Positions 8,758 through 16,604 of a stretch of DNA of 64,000 bases are shown piece after piece. Below the pieces are notes generated by a model that was given only the letters and a program-made list of their open reading frames with translations, made no database searches and had not been told where the DNA came from. The DNA is from Edaphobacillus lindanitolerans (lineage in GTDB: Bacteria; Bacillota; Bacilli; Bacillales_A; Planococcaceae), in contig NZ_FTPL01000001.1 in NCBI RefSeq assembly GCF_900156305.1, positions 1,116,001-1,180,000 of the forward strand. Reading direction: 5' to 3'. A program made the position numbers and the translations under genes. The number at the start of each line of letters is the position of its first letter. The stretch's first letter is position 1.

Positions 8758-8899
8758 CTGTAATGCGAAATCTTTCTTTTATTCTATTCGCCGGAACAAA
8801 GGTTGTCAATCGGTTTCTTTTCTTTGGAGAGTTCTGAAAATGACTCTGGCAATTGCGGGATTTTTGGTACAATGAAAGGAAAGACAGGAGGCGAACGGC

Positions 8900-9640
8900 A
8901 TGATCCAATCAATCGACCGGGCAATGGGGATCATCGACGCCATGGCGTCCGATCCCGAAAGGCCGAAGTGGCTCGCCGCCGAGATCGCCGATGCGACGGA
9001 GCTGCCGATCAGTACCGTTTACCGGCTCCTGCAGTCGCTGGAGGCGCACAGCCTCGTCTCCCAGGATGTGCAGACGAAACAATATGAACTCGGCTTTAAA
9101 TGGGTGGAAGTCGGATTGCGGAAATATGAAAAACTCGACGTGCGGGTCGTGGCACGGCCGGTGATGGAAGAACTCGCGGCAGATGTGCGGGAGACGGTTT
9201 ATCTGAACACGCCGAACGATGACGTCTCGATCATCGTCGACCGGATCGACTCCCCGCGGAGCGTGCGCATCATCGACGCCATCGGGGAGCGCATCCCGAT
9301 GCACATCGGTGCGGCAAACAAAGTGATGCTGGCAAACATGCCGCGTGAAACGGCAGCCAGGCTGCTGGACCGCCGGGTGAAGGACACAGCGGAACGGACT
9401 GAGCTGGAGAGCCAGCTCCGGTTGATCAGAAGAAAAGACTTCGCCATCAGCCGCGGAGAAAAAACGCCCGGCACCCTGGCCGTGGCAGCCCCGGTATTCG
9501 ACTTTGAAGGAAGAGTGCTGGCAGCCATCAGCGTCGAAGCGATCGAAAGCCAGGTGACGGATGATCAGGTGGACCGGTTCATCGAAAAAGTGGTCGAAGC
9601 GGCTGAACGGATTTCGGGAGAGATGGGACGGCGGGGGTAA
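8900..9640 (+). CDS. IclR-family transcriptional regulator
   Basis: 246 aa. The ATG at 8900 follows AGGAGG at normal spacing. The N-terminal winged HTH (about 4-65) contains LAAEIADATELPISTVYRLL; the C-terminal IclR effector domain (about 75-245) carries VYLNTPNDDVSIIVDRIDS, GAANKVMLA and ISRGEKTPGTLAVAAPVFD, the usual effector-pocket segments. It is divergent from the symporter/rocB pair and probably controls that pair and itself from the palindrome at 8731. Confidence 0.9.
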   Translation: MIQSIDRAMGIIDAMASDPERPKWLAAEIADATELPISTVYRLLQSLEAHSLVSQDVQTKQYELGFKWVEVGLRKYEKLDVRVVARPVMEELAADVRETVYLNTPNDDVSIIVDRIDSPRSVRIIDAIGERIPMHIGAANKVMLANMPRETAARLLDRRVKDTAERTELESQLRLIRRKDFAISRGEKTPGTLAVAAPVFDFEGRVLAAISVEAIESQVTDDQVDRFIEKVVEAAERISGEMGRRG

Positions 9641-9737
9641 ATACGGGGATGAGTGGATTTACTGTTGTGCGGCGTCGCATTGGTTGCGTCGCTTGATGAC
9701 TTCGGGCGTCCAGCGCCATTTACCTTCTTATAGAAGA

Positions 9738-9763
9738 AAGCCTCCGGCGGATGCCGGAGGCTT
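9738..9763. terminator. Bidirectional terminator between iclR and the amidohydrolase gene
   Basis: AAGCCTCCGGC-GGAT-GCCGGAGGCTT is a perfect 11-bp stem with a 4-base loop, flanked by A and T runs between two convergent genes. Confidence 0.85.
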
Positions 9764-9772
9764 ATTTTCATC

Positions 9773-10978
9773 TTATTGTTCTTCCTTGCGCTTCAGCGCT
9801 TCCTCGAATTCCTTCCGCACATTGTGCAGGAGCGGTGCATCGGTGAGCAGGCGGTGCCCTGTCGCAGCCAGCGCTTTGGCACCGCGGATGAGTGCTTCGT
9901 CGCCTGCCGGTGATTTGGCGGCTTCGCGGAACTCCACGGTATGGCCGATCAGATCATCGGGACCGATTTTGATGTTCGGATGGGCGGTCGGGACGGCGTA
10001 GCTGATATTGCCGGCGTCGGTCGAACCTTTGCCTTTCCGCTTCTCACGGACGACCGTCTCGCCCACCGCCTCGAGTTCCCCGATGATCACTTCATCGAGG
10101 ACCGGATTCAGGACGAAATCCCGCACTTCATTCTGGAAGCGCTCGATTTTGACGGTTGCACCGGTTGCCAGTGCTGCGCCTTCCGCAATCGCACGGACCT
10201 TCTTCGCTGTTTCCTCGGTCCGTGCCCACGTTTCCGCACGGATGAAGAACCGGGCGGAGGCAAATTCCGGGATGATGTTCGGGGCGTCGCCTCCATGCGT
10301 GATGATGCCATGGATCCGGACATCCGACGGCAGCTGCTGTCGGAGCGCATTGATGCCGTTGAACAGACCGATGACCCCGTCCAGTGCGTTGATGCCCTGC
10401 TCCGGGGCACCCGATGCGTGGGCCGGGCGCCCATAAAAGTGGAAGTCCAGCGGCTCGACGGCGAGCGACTCGCCCGTCGGCGCGGTTCTTGCCCCCGGAT
10501 GAATCATGAGCGCGATATCGACCCCTTCCAGATATCCGTGGCGCACAAAGCTTCCCTTTGCGCTGCCGTTCGGCCCGCCTTCCTCGGCCGGCGTGCCGAG
10601 CACGACGACACGGCCGCCGGTTTCACGGATCCCTTCTGCCAGTGCAATCGCCGCAGCGACGCTCGTCGTTCCGATGATATTGTGCCCGCATGCGTGGCCG
10701 ATCCCCGGAAGTGCGTCATATTCCGCAAGATACGAGATCGTCGGCCCCTCTTCCCCGCTGTCCTTCACCGCATGGAACGAGGTTTCATGACCGGCGACAC
10801 CGGTTTCCACTTCAAACCCTGCATCTCGAAGAAGTTCCGCGAGACGGGCGCTAGCGTACCGCTCCTCGTTCCCGATTTCCGGACGGGCGTGGATATCATG
10901 ACTCACTTCAACGTAACGATCACGGTTCGCTTCAATGGATTCCAAAATCCTCGTCTTTGCATCTTGGACTACAGTCAT
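9773..10978 (-). CDS. M20D-family amidohydrolase (N-acyl amino acid / aminobenzoyl-glutamate hydrolase type)
   Basis: 401 aa. M20D motifs: IHARPEIGNEE near the start, YDALPGIGHACGHNIIGT (metal-binding Cys/His region), TPAEEGGPNGSAKGSF (catalytic Glu pair), and FYGRPAHASGAPEQGINALD in the dimerisation domain. Relatives hydrolyse amide bonds in N-acyl amino acids or p-aminobenzoyl-glutamate in the cytoplasm. It is the last gene of the S-box-controlled methionine transporter operon, 40 bp after the second metQ. This suggests it frees methionine or a related sulfur compound from an acylated form; the context supports this but does not prove it. Confidence 0.85.
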   Translation of the reverse strand: MTVVQDAKTRILESIEANRDRYVEVSHDIHARPEIGNEERYASARLAELLRDAGFEVETGVAGHETSFHAVKDSGEEGPTISYLAEYDALPGIGHACGHNIIGTTSVAAAIALAEGIRETGGRVVVLGTPAEEGGPNGSAKGSFVRHGYLEGVDIALMIHPGARTAPTGESLAVEPLDFHFYGRPAHASGAPEQGINALDGVIGLFNGINALRQQLPSDVRIHGIITHGGDAPNIIPEFASARFFIRAETWARTEETAKKVRAIAEGAALATGATVKIERFQNEVRDFVLNPVLDEVIIGELEAVGETVVREKRKGKGSTDAGNISYAVPTAHPNIKIGPDDLIGHTVEFREAAKSPAGDEALIRGAKALAATGHRLLTDAPLLHNVRKEFEEALKRKEEQ

Positions 10979-11018
10979 TGGGGATCCCTCCGTTTGGTTT
11001 GAATTGAATGGGTTTGTT

Positions 11019-11882
11019 TTATTTCTTCAGGTCTTCGAAAGTCTTTTCAAGCTGCTCTTCGCTGAGCTGGATGAGGACCGAGCCGCCGTTCGTGTCTTCA
11101 TCGATCGCTTCGGCAATGTCGTCTTCCTGGTAAAGCTCGATGATGCGCTGATACGTTTCGTTGTCTTGATCTTTGGCGCTGACTGCGATGATGTTGGCAT
11201 ACGGCAGGATGCGTTCATCGGTTTCGTCTTCTTTGAAGATCGAGTCTTCCGCAGGGGAGAACCCGGCTTGCCCGGCAACGCCGTTGTTGATGACGGAGAC
11301 GGCGACATCCGGAAGGACTCGCGGCGTCTGCTGTGCCGTCATCGGGATGATTTCGAGTCCGAGCGGGTTTTCTTTGATCTTGGTCGGATCATCAAACAGT
11401 CCGAAGTCGTCTGAAAGCGTGATGAGTCCCGCGCTTTCAAGGAGGACGAGTGCACGCGCCTGGTTCGACGGATCGTCCGGAATGGCGACTTTGTCCCCCT
11501 TCTTCAGTTCGGAGATGTCTTTGATCTTCTCGGAGTAAATGCCCATCGGCGCAAACACGGTGGAACCGAGCGGAACGAGGTCATTGCCGCTTTCCTTTAC
11601 ATATTGGGAGAAAAACGCAATCGTCTGGAACGCATTCAGGTCAATGTCTCCTTGTGCAAGGGCGTTGTTCGGAAGCGTGTAGTCGGCAAATTCAACGAGT
11701 TTGATCTCGATGCCTTCCTTCGCCGCTTTTTCCTTCAGGATCGGCCACTGGGCGCCGTCCGCCCCGTTGACCCCGATTTTCACCTTGACCGTTTTTCCTT
11801 CACTGTCTGCATTCGCATTCCCGCAGGCCGCAAGAGCGAGTGCGGTGATGAGCGCGAGAGCAAGTAGCCAGATTTTCTTCAT
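11019..11882 (-). CDS. metQ: Methionine ABC transporter solute-binding lipoprotein MetQ (copy 1)
   Basis: 287 aa, NLPA/MetQ family. The signal peptide ends in a lipobox (LALAACGN, Cys 20), giving a lipoprotein on the outer face of the membrane. Mature landmarks are VKIGVNGADGAQWPILKEKA, FADYTLPNNALAQGDIDLNAFQ and KVAIPDDPSNQARAL. It is highly similar along its whole length to the neighbouring copy at 11939-12802, identical in long stretches, so the two arose by tandem duplication. The spacer between them holds a GC hairpin (11902-11917) without a T-run, possibly stabilising the upstream mRNA. Confidence 0.92.
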   Translation of the reverse strand: MKKIWLLALALITALALAACGNANADSEGKTVKVKIGVNGADGAQWPILKEKAAKEGIEIKLVEFADYTLPNNALAQGDIDLNAFQTIAFFSQYVKESGNDLVPLGSTVFAPMGIYSEKIKDISELKKGDKVAIPDDPSNQARALVLLESAGLITLSDDFGLFDDPTKIKENPLGLEIIPMTAQQTPRVLPDVAVSVINNGVAGQAGFSPAEDSIFKEDETDERILPYANIIAVSAKDQDNETYQRIIELYQEDDIAEAIDEDTNGGSVLIQLSEEQLEKTFEDLKK

Positions 11883-11938
11883 ATCGTTTCTCTCCTTGGG
11901 CGGGGCGCTTGCGCCCCGTATCTTTGTCTAGTTGATTT

Positions 11939-12802
11939 TTATTCCTTCAGGTCGTTGAATGTCCCGTCCAGTTCTTCTTTCGTGAGCTTGACGAGGACCG
12001 ACCCGTTGCTCGTATCTTCTTTGATCGCCTGGGCAATCTCTTCGGTCTGATAAAGCTCCGCGATGCGCTTGAACGTTTCATTGTCCTTGTCTTTACCGCG
12101 GACCGCGATGCAATTGACATACGGCCGTACGCTCGCATCGAACTCGTCTTCCCGGAAGATCGGGTCTTCGGAAGGGGAAAGCCCGGCCTGTCCGGCGATG
12201 CCATTGTTGATGACAGAAGCCGCAACGTCCGGCAGGGCACGCGGTGTTTGCTGAGGCGTCATCGGGATGATGTCGAGACCGAGCTTGTTTTCCGTGATCT
12301 TGGACGGATCATCGAACAGTCCGAAGTCATCCGAAAGGGTCAGGAGGCCGGCACTTTCCAGCAGCCGGAGGGCCCGCGCCTGGCTGACCGCATCATCCGG
12401 TATGGCGATCTTGTCGCCTTTTTTCAGTTCGGCGATGTCTTGGATCTTATCGGAATACAGCCCCATGGGCGCAAACTGCGTGGATCCGATCGGCACGAGG
12501 TCATTGCCGCTTTCATTGCCGTACTGGGCGAGGAACGCGATCGTCTGGAACGCGTTCAGGTCGATTTCCCCTTGTGCCAGTGCATTGTTCGGGAGCGTGT
12601 AATCAGCGAATTCCACGAGTTTGATTTCGATGCCTTCCTTCGCCGCTTTCTCCTTCAGGATCGGCCACTGGGCGCCATCCGCCCCGTTGACGCCGATCTT
12701 CACTTCGACGGGTTTGCCTTCACCGTCTGCGTTCGCATTCCCGCATGCCGCAAGAGCAAGCGCGATGACCAGAGCGAGTGCGAGTAGCCAGATTTTCTTC
12801 AA
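11939..12802 (-). CDS. metQ: Methionine ABC transporter solute-binding lipoprotein MetQ (copy 2)
   Basis: 287 aa starting at TTG 12802, with GGGAGAG a few bases upstream. Choosing this start gives the same length and the same MKKIWLLALAL signal as copy 1; an upstream extension would place non-signal sequence first. The lipobox is LALAACGN. Differences from copy 1 cluster in the second half, where residues around PDDAVSQARALRLL and ASVRPYVNCIAV differ, so the pair may have diverged in ligand range (methionine, D-methionine, methionine derivatives). It follows metI at 95 bp in the S-box operon. Confidence 0.92.
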   Translation of the reverse strand: MKKIWLLALALVIALALAACGNANADGEGKPVEVKIGVNGADGAQWPILKEKAAKEGIEIKLVEFADYTLPNNALAQGEIDLNAFQTIAFLAQYGNESGNDLVPIGSTQFAPMGLYSDKIQDIAELKKGDKIAIPDDAVSQARALRLLESAGLLTLSDDFGLFDDPSKITENKLGLDIIPMTPQQTPRALPDVAASVINNGIAGQAGLSPSEDPIFREDEFDASVRPYVNCIAVRGKDKDNETFKRIAELYQTEEIAQAIKEDTSNGSVLVKLTKEELDGTFNDLKE

Positions 12803-12896
12803 TGGATTTCTCTCCCTTATGGTTAGTGACTTTATTTGGTTAGTCGGTTTTATTCCAATGAGAGCCGGGGGTTTACCCGGTCGTTTATCTGCTGCC

Positions 12897-13565
12897 TCAG
12901 CGCCGCATGATCTTGCGCGACAGCGTGTTGCCGATCCACTGGGCAACCTGCACGAGGACGATGAGGATCAGCACGGTGACGATCATGACGCTGCCGTCGA
13001 ACCGCTGGTATCCGTATGTCATCGCCACATGTCCGAGGCCGCCCCCGCCGACGGTTCCGGCAACCGCCGAAAAGTCGATGAGCGTGACAGAGACGAAGGT
13101 GAGCCCGAGGACGAGCGGTCCGAGCGCTTCGGGGATCAGGACAGTGAAGATGATCCGGAGCGGGCTCGCCCCCATCGCCTGTGCCGCCTCGATGACGCCG
13201 GGGTCGATGGAGACGAGGTTGTTCTCGACGACGCGGGCGATTGTGAAGCTCGCGATAATCGTCATCGGGAAGATTGCGGCCGCCGTGCCGATCGTCGTGC
13301 CGACAACCAGGCGGGTAAGCTGGGAAATCGCGACGAGGAAGATGATGAACGGCACCGGTCGGACAATGTTGATGATGAGATTCAGCAGATTGAAGACGAT
13401 CTTATTTTCCAGGATATTGTTCTGCCGGGTGACGAACAGCAGCAGGCCCATGACAACCCCGAGGATCGAACCGAAAATGAGTGTCGCAATGACCATGATG
13501 AGTGTTTCTCCGGTCGCTTCGACAATCCGCGGCCAGAATGTAGTCCAGTCAACGTTCAATTTCAA
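12897..13565 (-). CDS. metI: Methionine ABC transporter permease MetI/MetP
   Basis: 222 aa, five to six membrane segments. The cytoplasmic EAA loop is EAAQAMGASPLRIIFTVLIP (about residues 127-146), which docks onto the ATPase. GGGGLGHVAMTYGYQRF near the C-terminus is typical of MetI. The start overlaps the end of metN by 17 bp. Confidence 0.95.
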   Translation of the reverse strand: MKLNVDWTTFWPRIVEATGETLIMVIATLIFGSILGVVMGLLLFVTRQNNILENKIVFNLLNLIINIVRPVPFIIFLVAISQLTRLVVGTTIGTAAAIFPMTIIASFTIARVVENNLVSIDPGVIEAAQAMGASPLRIIFTVLIPEALGPLVLGLTFVSVTLIDFSAVAGTVGGGGLGHVAMTYGYQRFDGSVMIVTVLILIVLVQVAQWIGNTLSRKIMRR

Positions 13566-14574
13566 TCACCTCCTCGATGTCTGTGAGCGTTGCAATTTCG
13601 TCGATGGCGGCCGCGGTGGCCACCGGGTCGCCGGCGAATGAGACGATCAGGTTGCCGAACAGCCGCTCTTGGAGTTCCCGGACCGAGCCGTATACGATGT
13701 TGAATGTGACGCCGTGTTTGGCCGTCACCCGGGACAGAACCGGTTCGTTCGCGATCGGCCCTTTGAACAGAAGCCGGTACAGCTTGCCGCCGCCCGCATC
13801 GCGCCACTCTTTGAGGATTCCGGGTGACGGAAGATCCTGCTGGACGGAGCGGATAAACCGCTCGGTCGTGCCGTGCTGAGGGTCGGTGAAGACGTCGAAC
13901 ACACCGCCCGTTTCAATCACTTCGCCGTCCTCCATGACCGCGACTTTCGTGCAGATCGACTGGATCACTTCCATCTCGTGTGTGATGAGGAGGATTGTGA
14001 TTCCGAACTCCCGGTTCACTTTCTTGAGCAGCCGGAGGATATCGGATGTCGTGTCGGGGTCGAGGGCCGACGTCGCCTCGTCGCAGATGAGGATGTCCGG
14101 GTTGCTCGCAAGCGCCCGGGCGATGCCGACGCGCTGCTTCTGCCCGCCCGACAGCTGATCCGGATAGTTGGCCGCCTTGTCGGCGAGCCCGACAAATTGC
14201 AGAAGTTCTGTGACCCGCCGGCTGATTTCCGTCTTCGGAGTGCCGGCGAGCTTCAGCGGGTACGCGATGTTCCCCGCGACCGTCCGGGAGTTGAACAAGT
14301 TGAAGTTCTGGAAGATCATTCCGATGTTCTGGCGCTGCCTGCGGAGTTCCTTTGCACTGAGCGACGTGACGTCCGTCCCCCCGATTTCGATCCGTCCGGA
14401 TGTCGGGCGCTCCAGCAGATTGACGAGCCGCAGCAGCGTGCTCTTCCCCGCGCCGCTGAACCCGATGATCCCGAATATGTCGCCCTGCTCAACGGTGAGG
14501 GTCACATCTTTCACCGCGTGGACCTCGCGCGGGCCGATTTTGAATGTCTTGGACACTTGCTTGAATTCAATCAA
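13549..14574 (-). CDS. metN: Methionine ABC transporter ATP-binding protein MetN with NIL domain
   Basis: 341 aa from TTG 14574, preceded by AAGGAGG with 8-base spacing; the longer open frame reaches back into the riboswitch terminator and is not used. Walker A GFSGAGKST, Q-loop FQNFNLF, signature LSGGQKQRV, Walker B ILICDEATSALDP, switch His in LLITHEM. Residues about 265-341 form the NIL/ACT-like domain that senses methionine and causes trans-inhibition in known MetN proteins. First gene after the SAM riboswitch. Confidence 0.96.
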   Translation of the reverse strand: MIEFKQVSKTFKIGPREVHAVKDVTLTVEQGDIFGIIGFSGAGKSTLLRLVNLLERPTSGRIEIGGTDVTSLSAKELRRQRQNIGMIFQNFNLFNSRTVAGNIAYPLKLAGTPKTEISRRVTELLQFVGLADKAANYPDQLSGGQKQRVGIARALASNPDILICDEATSALDPDTTSDILRLLKKVNREFGITILLITHEMEVIQSICTKVAVMEDGEVIETGGVFDVFTDPQHGTTERFIRSVQQDLPSPGILKEWRDAGGGKLYRLLFKGPIANEPVLSRVTAKHGVTFNIVYGSVRELQERLFGNLIVSFAGDPVATAAAIDEIATLTDIEEVIEIER

Positions 14575-14582
14575 TGGGTGTA

Positions 14583-14590
14583 CCTCCTTG
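14583..14590 (-). promoter_or_regulatory. metN ribosome binding site
   Basis: AAGGAGG on the minus strand, lying directly after the riboswitch terminator. It fixes the TTG start at 14574. Confidence 0.75.
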
Positions 14591-14595
14591 GAAAA

Positions 14596-14640
14596 TGAAA
14601 AAGCCTTCTTTTTCTTGAACACGACAAGAAAAAGAAGGCC
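14596..14640 (-). terminator. S-box riboswitch transcription terminator
   Basis: A 15-bp stem (arms 14603-14617 and 14625-14639, GCCTTCTTTTTCTTG type) is followed in the minus direction by a T-rich tract. It is the expression platform of the SAM aptamer just upstream, forming when SAM is bound. Confidence 0.88.
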
Positions 14641-14654
14641 TGTACGGCCATCCT

Positions 14655-14764
14655 TTTCTTATCTTCCAGATGCAGTTGCATCTGCAGGATTTGGCACAGT
14701 ACTCTCTGTGGAGTCCGCTGCCGAGATGTCATAGGGCCTGTCCCTCGATCTCTCTTGATAAGAA
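14655..14764 (-). ncRNA. SAM-I (S-box) riboswitch aptamer
   Basis: On the minus strand the conserved blocks appear in order: TTATCAAGAGAGA opening P1/P2, GAGGGACAGGCCC, TGACATCTCGGCAGC, GTGCCAAATCCTGC and closing GGAAGATAAGAA, which pairs with the start to form P1. This is the classic S-box layout. It precedes metN-metI-metQ-metQ-amidohydrolase and couples their transcription to low S-adenosylmethionine. P3 (GCAGATGCAACTGCATCTG region) is an almost perfect hairpin. Confidence 0.95.
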
Positions 14765-14812
14765 AATGATGAATATGTATTTAATTTTGAGCGTTCCGAA
14801 GAATTGAGTCTA

Positions 14813-14841
14813 ACTTTACCGGGGAGTCTGCGGAAAGTCAA
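14813..14841 (-). promoter_or_regulatory. Promoter of the met operon
   Basis: On the minus strand TTGACT (14836-14841), 17-bp spacer and TAAAGT (14813-14818), about 50 bp upstream of the SAM riboswitch. Confidence 0.6.
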
Positions 14842-14957
14842 GACGGTTTTGAAAATATTTTTTCGATGGGGATGGTCGGGTATGTGAATGGGTGCAAAAT
14901 GACCGATCGGTTGACATTGTACTCATGCCGCCCGGTGAATATGCCTGGGATGTTCTA

Positions 14958-15000
14958 AACTCTCCTCATTCGGGCTTCAACTCTCCTCACTCATTCAAAA
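14958..15000 (+). repeat. Two copies of a 21-bp repeat downstream of the NERD gene
   Basis: AACTCTCCTCATTC at 14958 and AACTCTCCTCACTC at 14979, exactly 21 bp apart. The same unit and the same orientation occur five times on the other side of the NERD gene (16190-16294). The remainder of the 14842-15023 spacer shows no gene. Confidence 0.85.
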
Positions 15001-15023
15001 CTAGTTTCCAGCCTTCATCTTTG

Positions 15024-16016
15024 TTACCTTTTCCTCAGCTGCTTGCCGGTCCCGTCCAGATGGATTTCAGGGATAAATCGATACCGGAGCCGATTTGTGT
15101 TTCCTGTGATGTGAAAATGATACTGATCCAGTTGCCTTTGTCCGGTGGCAGGCGAAGAAATCTCCGCAAACTCACAAAACTCCCGATTGGTGAAAGTGGA
15201 CTTGAACACCAATACATAGTCAAGCAGCGCACGCTCATATGGATTTCCGCCGACCGGCTCATTGCAGGAGCCACAAACGAAAGTACGCTGGGTGATCCTC
15301 GTCAATTTGCCGAAGCATGACTCGCAGAGAAGGCCGGCTTTGAGCCCCTCCGGCCGCAAATTAAACAGTTCTGCGGCAGGTGTCGAATCCAGCCTGATTT
15401 GATTGGCCAGGATGGTTTGCGCCACTTGTTCCGGAGACACATTTCCGGCGATTCGTTGTGCCAGGCCGACTTCCCGTGTCAGGTAGCTCTGTATCTCCTT
15501 CACCGAAATGAGCGGCGCGTCGCCCGGCAGGCCGCTCCATACATTTTGCAGGGTGAAGACGACCGCTCCGGAGACGGTCATATGAATTCCCCGCTCGCTC
15601 AGCCAGCCGGTGAGGGCGCTTTTTTGATTGTCCAGCTGGGTGATGGGACAACTCATCGACAGGACGGTTCCATCTTCATCAATCCGCTCTAGCCGCCGGG
15701 GGTTCTCGTGCCACTGGAGTCGGCCGCGGATCATTTTTGATTCAATAATCCAGATTCCGCGGTCGGATACGAGGAGTGTATCGAACTGAGCGATATAGTC
15801 GCGGTGGATCTGCAGGCGGATGTCCCGGAGGATGGACCAGGATCCGGGCAGACGGAGTCCCCGCAAGTGCCGGTCGACCATGACTTCGCCTTTGTACCCG
15901 GCTTCCGCCCGATACTTTTTCGCTTCGATTTCCTCTCTCCTCGGATCATTCGGCCACATCCTGCCGAGTGTTGCCTCCAGCTTCCGCAATTCGAGCGGAT
16001 ACCTTCTCTCCCCCAT
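15024..16016 (-). CDS. NERD (nuclease-related) domain protein with C-terminal Cys-rich motif
   Basis: 330 aa. The NERD domain covers about residues 38-160: YKGEVMVDRHL, ILRDIRLQ, YIAQFDTLLVSDRGIWIIESK. The conserved D...ESK core resembles the D-(D/E)xK centre of restriction-like nucleases. A zinc-ribbon-like pair CESCFGKL ... FVCGSCN lies at about 230-252, and the C-terminal 70 residues are of unknown type. NERD proteins are often plasmid- or defence-associated, with functions largely unproven. The gene stands alone between two sets of the same 21-bp direct repeat, which is unusual. GAGGGGG lies just before the ATG. Confidence 0.82.
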   Translation of the reverse strand: MGERRYPLELRKLEATLGRMWPNDPRREEIEAKKYRAEAGYKGEVMVDRHLRGLRLPGSWSILRDIRLQIHRDYIAQFDTLLVSDRGIWIIESKMIRGRLQWHENPRRLERIDEDGTVLSMSCPITQLDNQKSALTGWLSERGIHMTVSGAVVFTLQNVWSGLPGDAPLISVKEIQSYLTREVGLAQRIAGNVSPEQVAQTILANQIRLDSTPAAELFNLRPEGLKAGLLCESCFGKLTRITQRTFVCGSCNEPVGGNPYERALLDYVLVFKSTFTNREFCEFAEISSPATGQRQLDQYHFHITGNTNRLRYRFIPEIHLDGTGKQLRKR

Positions 16017-16189
16017 GCCCCCACCCCCTCAGCGACACCATAGCATAAAAAGATCAAGAAAAAACACAACTCTTGAAAGTTGAAAAATGAAGCCTTTTCC
16101 GTTGCCAAAATTGGATTTTGCGCGGCCGAGGAGCAGGCAAAAGGAAGTTCTCCACAGAAGAGCAGTTCAGTTTAGGCGGCATACATGGT

Positions 16190-16294
16190 AACTCTCCTCA
16201 CTCAAAGCCAAACTCTCCTCACTCGGGCCCCAACTCTCCTCACTCAAAGCCAAACTTGCCTCACTCGAGCCCCAACTCTCCTCACTCGAACTTT
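16190..16294 (+). repeat. Five-copy 21-bp direct repeat array upstream of the NERD gene
   Basis: Units begin at 16190, 16211, 16232, 16253 and 16274, each exactly 21 bp apart, with core AACTCTCCTCACTC (one unit reads AACTTGCCTCACTC). The 7-bp tails alternate between AAAGCCA and G(G/A)GCCCC, giving a 42-bp super-period. The rest of the gene-free 16017-16604 stretch holds a hairpin at 16484 and nothing else recognisable. Confidence 0.92.
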
Positions 16295-16483
16295 CCTATA
16301 GATCTTTTAAATTCCATGTATATCTTCAACTCCATATGTGTATACTATCTCCACTACAAGGCCGCGGCACCGCCTTGTCCCGCGCGAATGGGCACTTCCG
16401 ACGGGAAGTGAAAAATGGAATGACGCGCATCTCCGGCCGGGGTCCGAGTGCCCGGTAGTGCCGCATCTACATAGCCTCAAAAA

Positions 16484-16515
16484 GGAACTTCCACCGTTGG
16501 AAGTTCCTTTCCTTT
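16484..16515 (+). terminator. Intrinsic terminator-like hairpin upstream of the thermonuclease gene
   Basis: GGAACTTCCA-CCGT-TGGAAGTTCC followed by TTTCCTTTT. No gene on the plus strand ends just before it, so it may close a short transcript from the repeat region or act as a leader attenuator for the gene at 16605. Confidence 0.55.
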
Positions 16516-16604
16516 TACTCATTCTGACAATAATTATATGGACGGTTATCCAATTCCGTGAGAAAATCATTCTCGGTTATTTTATTCGAGAAGGAGATTC
16601 CTGG

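Noticed and set aside
16190-16294. Repeat array considered as a CRISPR
   Set aside because: Units are 21 bp with only a 7-bp alternating tail. There are no unique spacers of 30-40 bp and no cas genes.
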